From Flavobacteriales bacterium (GTDB lineage: Bacteria; Bacteroidota; Bacteroidia; Flavobacteriales; Flavobacteriaceae), in the NCBI GenBank assembly GCA_018335925.1, contig JAGXRF010000083.1:17304-81303 (forward strand): a stretch of 64,000 bases of DNA. Reading direction: 5' to 3'. A model generated the notes under the pieces. It had not been told where the DNA came from, did not search any database, and worked only from the letters and a program-made list of their open reading frames with translations. Of the stretch, positions 62,895 to 64,000 are shown in pieces. The stretch's first letter is position 1; the number at the start of each line of letters is the position of its first letter. The position numbers were made by a program, and so were the translations under genes.

Positions 62895-63564
62895 TGAAAA
62901 CCATTTTATTAGTTACAAAAACTTTATCTCCTTTAACCATACTGCCTTCAGGATTTTGATGAGGACCTTTAGCATAAGTTACAGTATAAACAGTATTTGG
63001 ATTTTCTTGATAATTTCCAAATGCCAATTCAACAACTTGCTTAAAACTTATTGTTTTTTGGTTCCACTGCTTTTCTCTACCATTAACAATGATAATAAAT
63101 TCAGTGACGACCTTTTTAGAGTAGAATTTTTCCTTCCCAGGTCTAGCTAAATCTACGATTTCATCGTCTTCAATTAAATCGTCTTCCCATGGTTGCTTAT
63201 TATCCAAATAGATTTGGAAATTAGCTGCTATGTTTCCCTGTCTTCTAATTTGAGAACCTTTGATATACTGCTTATCAGTTTCAAAGTTTTTCCCATCAAT
63301 AGAATACTTTAATTTCTGCTTGATGTAAAATTGCTCTATTCCTGGTCTTGCCAAATCAACAGTCTCGTCGTTTAAAATAGCGTCATCTTTCCAAGGTTCT
63401 ACTATATCTAAAAATAATTCACAATCAAGAGGAAGTCCTCTCAATTCTTTCAGTTGTTTCCCAGTGATAAACTGCTCAAACCATTCAAACTTTTTGCCTT
63501 CAATAATTAATTCTAACGAAGGTCTTTTACCGTGGTCATCCTGACCGTCTTTTTGTGTAAACAT
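62869..63564 (-). CDS. Multi-ubiquitin domain protein (three ubiquitin-like repeats)
   Basis: 231 residues with three tandem ubiquitin-like units: about 16-82, 84-150 and 152-231. Units 1 and 2 share LARPGxExFY and PWxDD (e.g. DLARPGIEQFY at 70-80, DLARPGKEKFY at 138-148). Unit 3 has the Multi_ubiq pattern: FIIIVNGREKQWN, VVELAFGNYQENPNTVYTVTY, and GSMVKGDKVFVTNKMVFNVT (207-226). It ends in NVTATNKS, with no Gly-Gly, so how it is activated is open. No signal peptide or membrane segment. First gene of the operon with E1-like and DUF6527 genes; it overlaps the E1 start by 26 bases. Confidence 0.88.
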   Translation of the reverse strand: MFTQKDGQDDHGKRPSLELIIEGKKFEWFEQFITGKQLKELRGLPLDCELFLDIVEPWKDDAILNDETVDLARPGIEQFYIKQKLKYSIDGKNFETDKQYIKGSQIRRQGNIAANFQIYLDNKQPWEDDLIEDDEIVDLARPGKEKFYSKKVVTEFIIIVNGREKQWNQKTISFKQVVELAFGNYQENPNTVYTVTYAKGPHQNPEGSMVKGDKVFVTNKMVFNVTATNKS

Positions 63565-63617
63565 AACAATGTCTTTTTTTTAAAATTTTAAACTTATTTT
63601 AACGCTCCAATTCCTTT

Positions 63618-63653
63618 AAAAACCGATGGAGTATTCAGTTTCAAGCGGTTTTT
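63618..63653. promoter_or_regulatory. Inverted repeat in the leader of the ubiquitin-like operon
   Basis: AAAAACCG (63618-63625) and CGGTTTTT (63646-63653), 8-base arms with a 20-base loop, flanked by T-runs on both sides. It lies 54-89 bases upstream of the multi-ubiquitin ATG, so it could be an attenuator, an operator or a terminator for reads from the insertion sequence. No clear TAnnTTTG promoter was found here. Confidence 0.5.
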
Positions 63654-63803
63654 GTTGCTAAAAATTTGTTTTTATCAAAAAACATAGTAGTTTTACACAA
63701 CAAAATAAAGGGGTACTGAGGTGATAAGCCTAAGTATTTTTGGTTTAATAGTCAAAAATAGTTGGTAAAACAGCTGTTAGACATTATAAAATATGGTGTT
63801 TCC

Positions 63804-63840
63804 AAAAGTTTATTGAAATTCGTTTCAATAAACTTTTTTT
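63804..63840 (+). terminator. Hairpin ahead of the insertion-sequence transposase
   Basis: AAAAGTTTATTGAAA, UUCG tetraloop, TTTCAATAAACTTTT: a perfect 15-pair stem, followed by TTT. It stands just before the transposase frame and contains its upstream stop. It would block read-through from outside promoters, as protective hairpins do in other IS. Confidence 0.8.
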
Positions 63841-64000
63841 ATTTATGAAAATCTCAAAAAAAAGCGATGTCCAACCTGCAAAAGTCTTCTAACTATTAAA
63901 TGGGGTATTCAACAAAATAAACAACGATTTAAGTGTAAAGATTGTGGACAATTGTTTACAGCCAGTAATAAATCTGTTTCGGATTCTAACAAAGAAATTT
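63841..64000 (+). CDS. Zinc-ribbon insertion-sequence transposase, 3' partial
   Basis: The frame reads IYENLKKKRCPTCKSLL and later FKCKDCGQLFTASNK: CPxC and CKxC separated by 18 residues, the zinc ribbon at the N-terminus of IS256-variant/IS1595-type transposases. No in-frame ATG precedes it; ATG 63845 is one frame off, across a run of eight A (63856-63863), and opens a frame that stops quickly. Either an ATT/other start, an A-tract frameshift or a mutation. The window ends at residue ~53, and the IS left end probably lies in 63700-63760. Confidence 0.6.
   Translation, partial: MYENLKKKRCPTCKSLLTIKWGIQQNKQRFKCKDCGQLFTASNKSVSDSNKEI

Noticed and set aside
61379..63564. CBASS or Bil operon
   Set aside because: There is no CD-NTase, no separate E2 and no JAB peptidase gene; only the multi-ubiquitin, E1-like and DUF6527 genes are present.
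31096..63564. Prophage
   Set aside because: No capsid, tail, terminase or lysis genes; integrase, RteC and replication genes point to a mobilisable or conjugative-type element.
63733..63765. TATTTTTG/CAAAAATA inverted repeat as IS terminal repeat
   Set aside because: The arms are internal and AT-only, and the other end of the element is outside the window, so a terminal repeat cannot be assigned.
1..64000. CRISPR arrays or cas genes
   Set aside because: No regularly spaced direct repeats with unique spacers and no Cas motifs were seen; the repeats found are dispersed or tandem.

Overview
The window reads as chromosome of a member of the Bacteroidota, most likely Flavobacteriaceae. The DNA is AT-rich, starts have no Shine-Dalgarno-like sequence, and several promoters match the Bacteroidetes pattern TTG - N19-22 - TAnnTTTG (clearest before the tRNA, the tetR gene and the met leader). 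Gene neighbourhoods such as metY-metX-hom, serC-serA and an RteC-type mobile element also fit. The genus cannot be fixed from the sequence alone.

Region 1 (1-13633, + strand) is a surface-polysaccharide cluster. It starts inside a nonulosonic (sialic-acid-type) acid synthase, followed by a NeuC-type epimerase, a CMP-sugar synthetase, an AsnB-type amidotransferase, a GT-B-like protein, a methyltransferase, five further (likely) glycosyltransferases and an O-antigen polymerase/ligase. Most junctions overlap (ATGA or TAATG), so it is probably one operon. Region 2 (13634-31095) is housekeeping backbone. It holds metY-metX-hom on the minus strand behind a complete transcription attenuator with a Met/Cys leader peptide, then fhs, yaaA, an ABC transporter whose permease is fused to a TlpA-like thioredoxin, serC-serA, an acyl-CoA reductase, a ferredoxin, ychF, methylmalonyl-CoA epimerase, a rhomboid protease and tRNA-Ser(UGA).

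Region 3 (31096 onward) is accessory DNA entered through the tRNA-Ser 3' end by a Bacteroidetes-type tyrosine recombinase. The first cargo is a TetR-controlled RND efflux operon, two short-chain dehydrogenases, a DoxX-like protein and an AraC regulator. Next come an RteC gene, a serine hydrolase, an HxlR/NmrA redox pair, a broken second copy of the rteC 3' end, and a replication/mobilisation block (excisionase-like HTH, DnaD-like protein, DnaC-like ATPase) carrying dispersed repeats.

Region 4 (50340-63564) is a defence island. It contains an AbiEi/AbiEii toxin-antitoxin pair with two operator palindromes, then a tight four-gene + strand operon: a type IIG restriction-modification enzyme, a 1011-residue SIR2-domain protein, an unrecognised protein with a possible nuclease motif, and a HEPN protein. 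Converging on it from the minus strand is a three-gene ubiquitin-like operon: a three-domain multi-ubiquitin protein, an E1-like ThiF enzyme with an extra N-terminal domain, and a DUF6527 protein with a polylysine tail. The 5' end of an insertion sequence with a zinc-ribbon transposase closes the window. The ubiquitin-like operon, the RM-SIR2-X-HEPN operon and the met attenuator are the most interesting parts.
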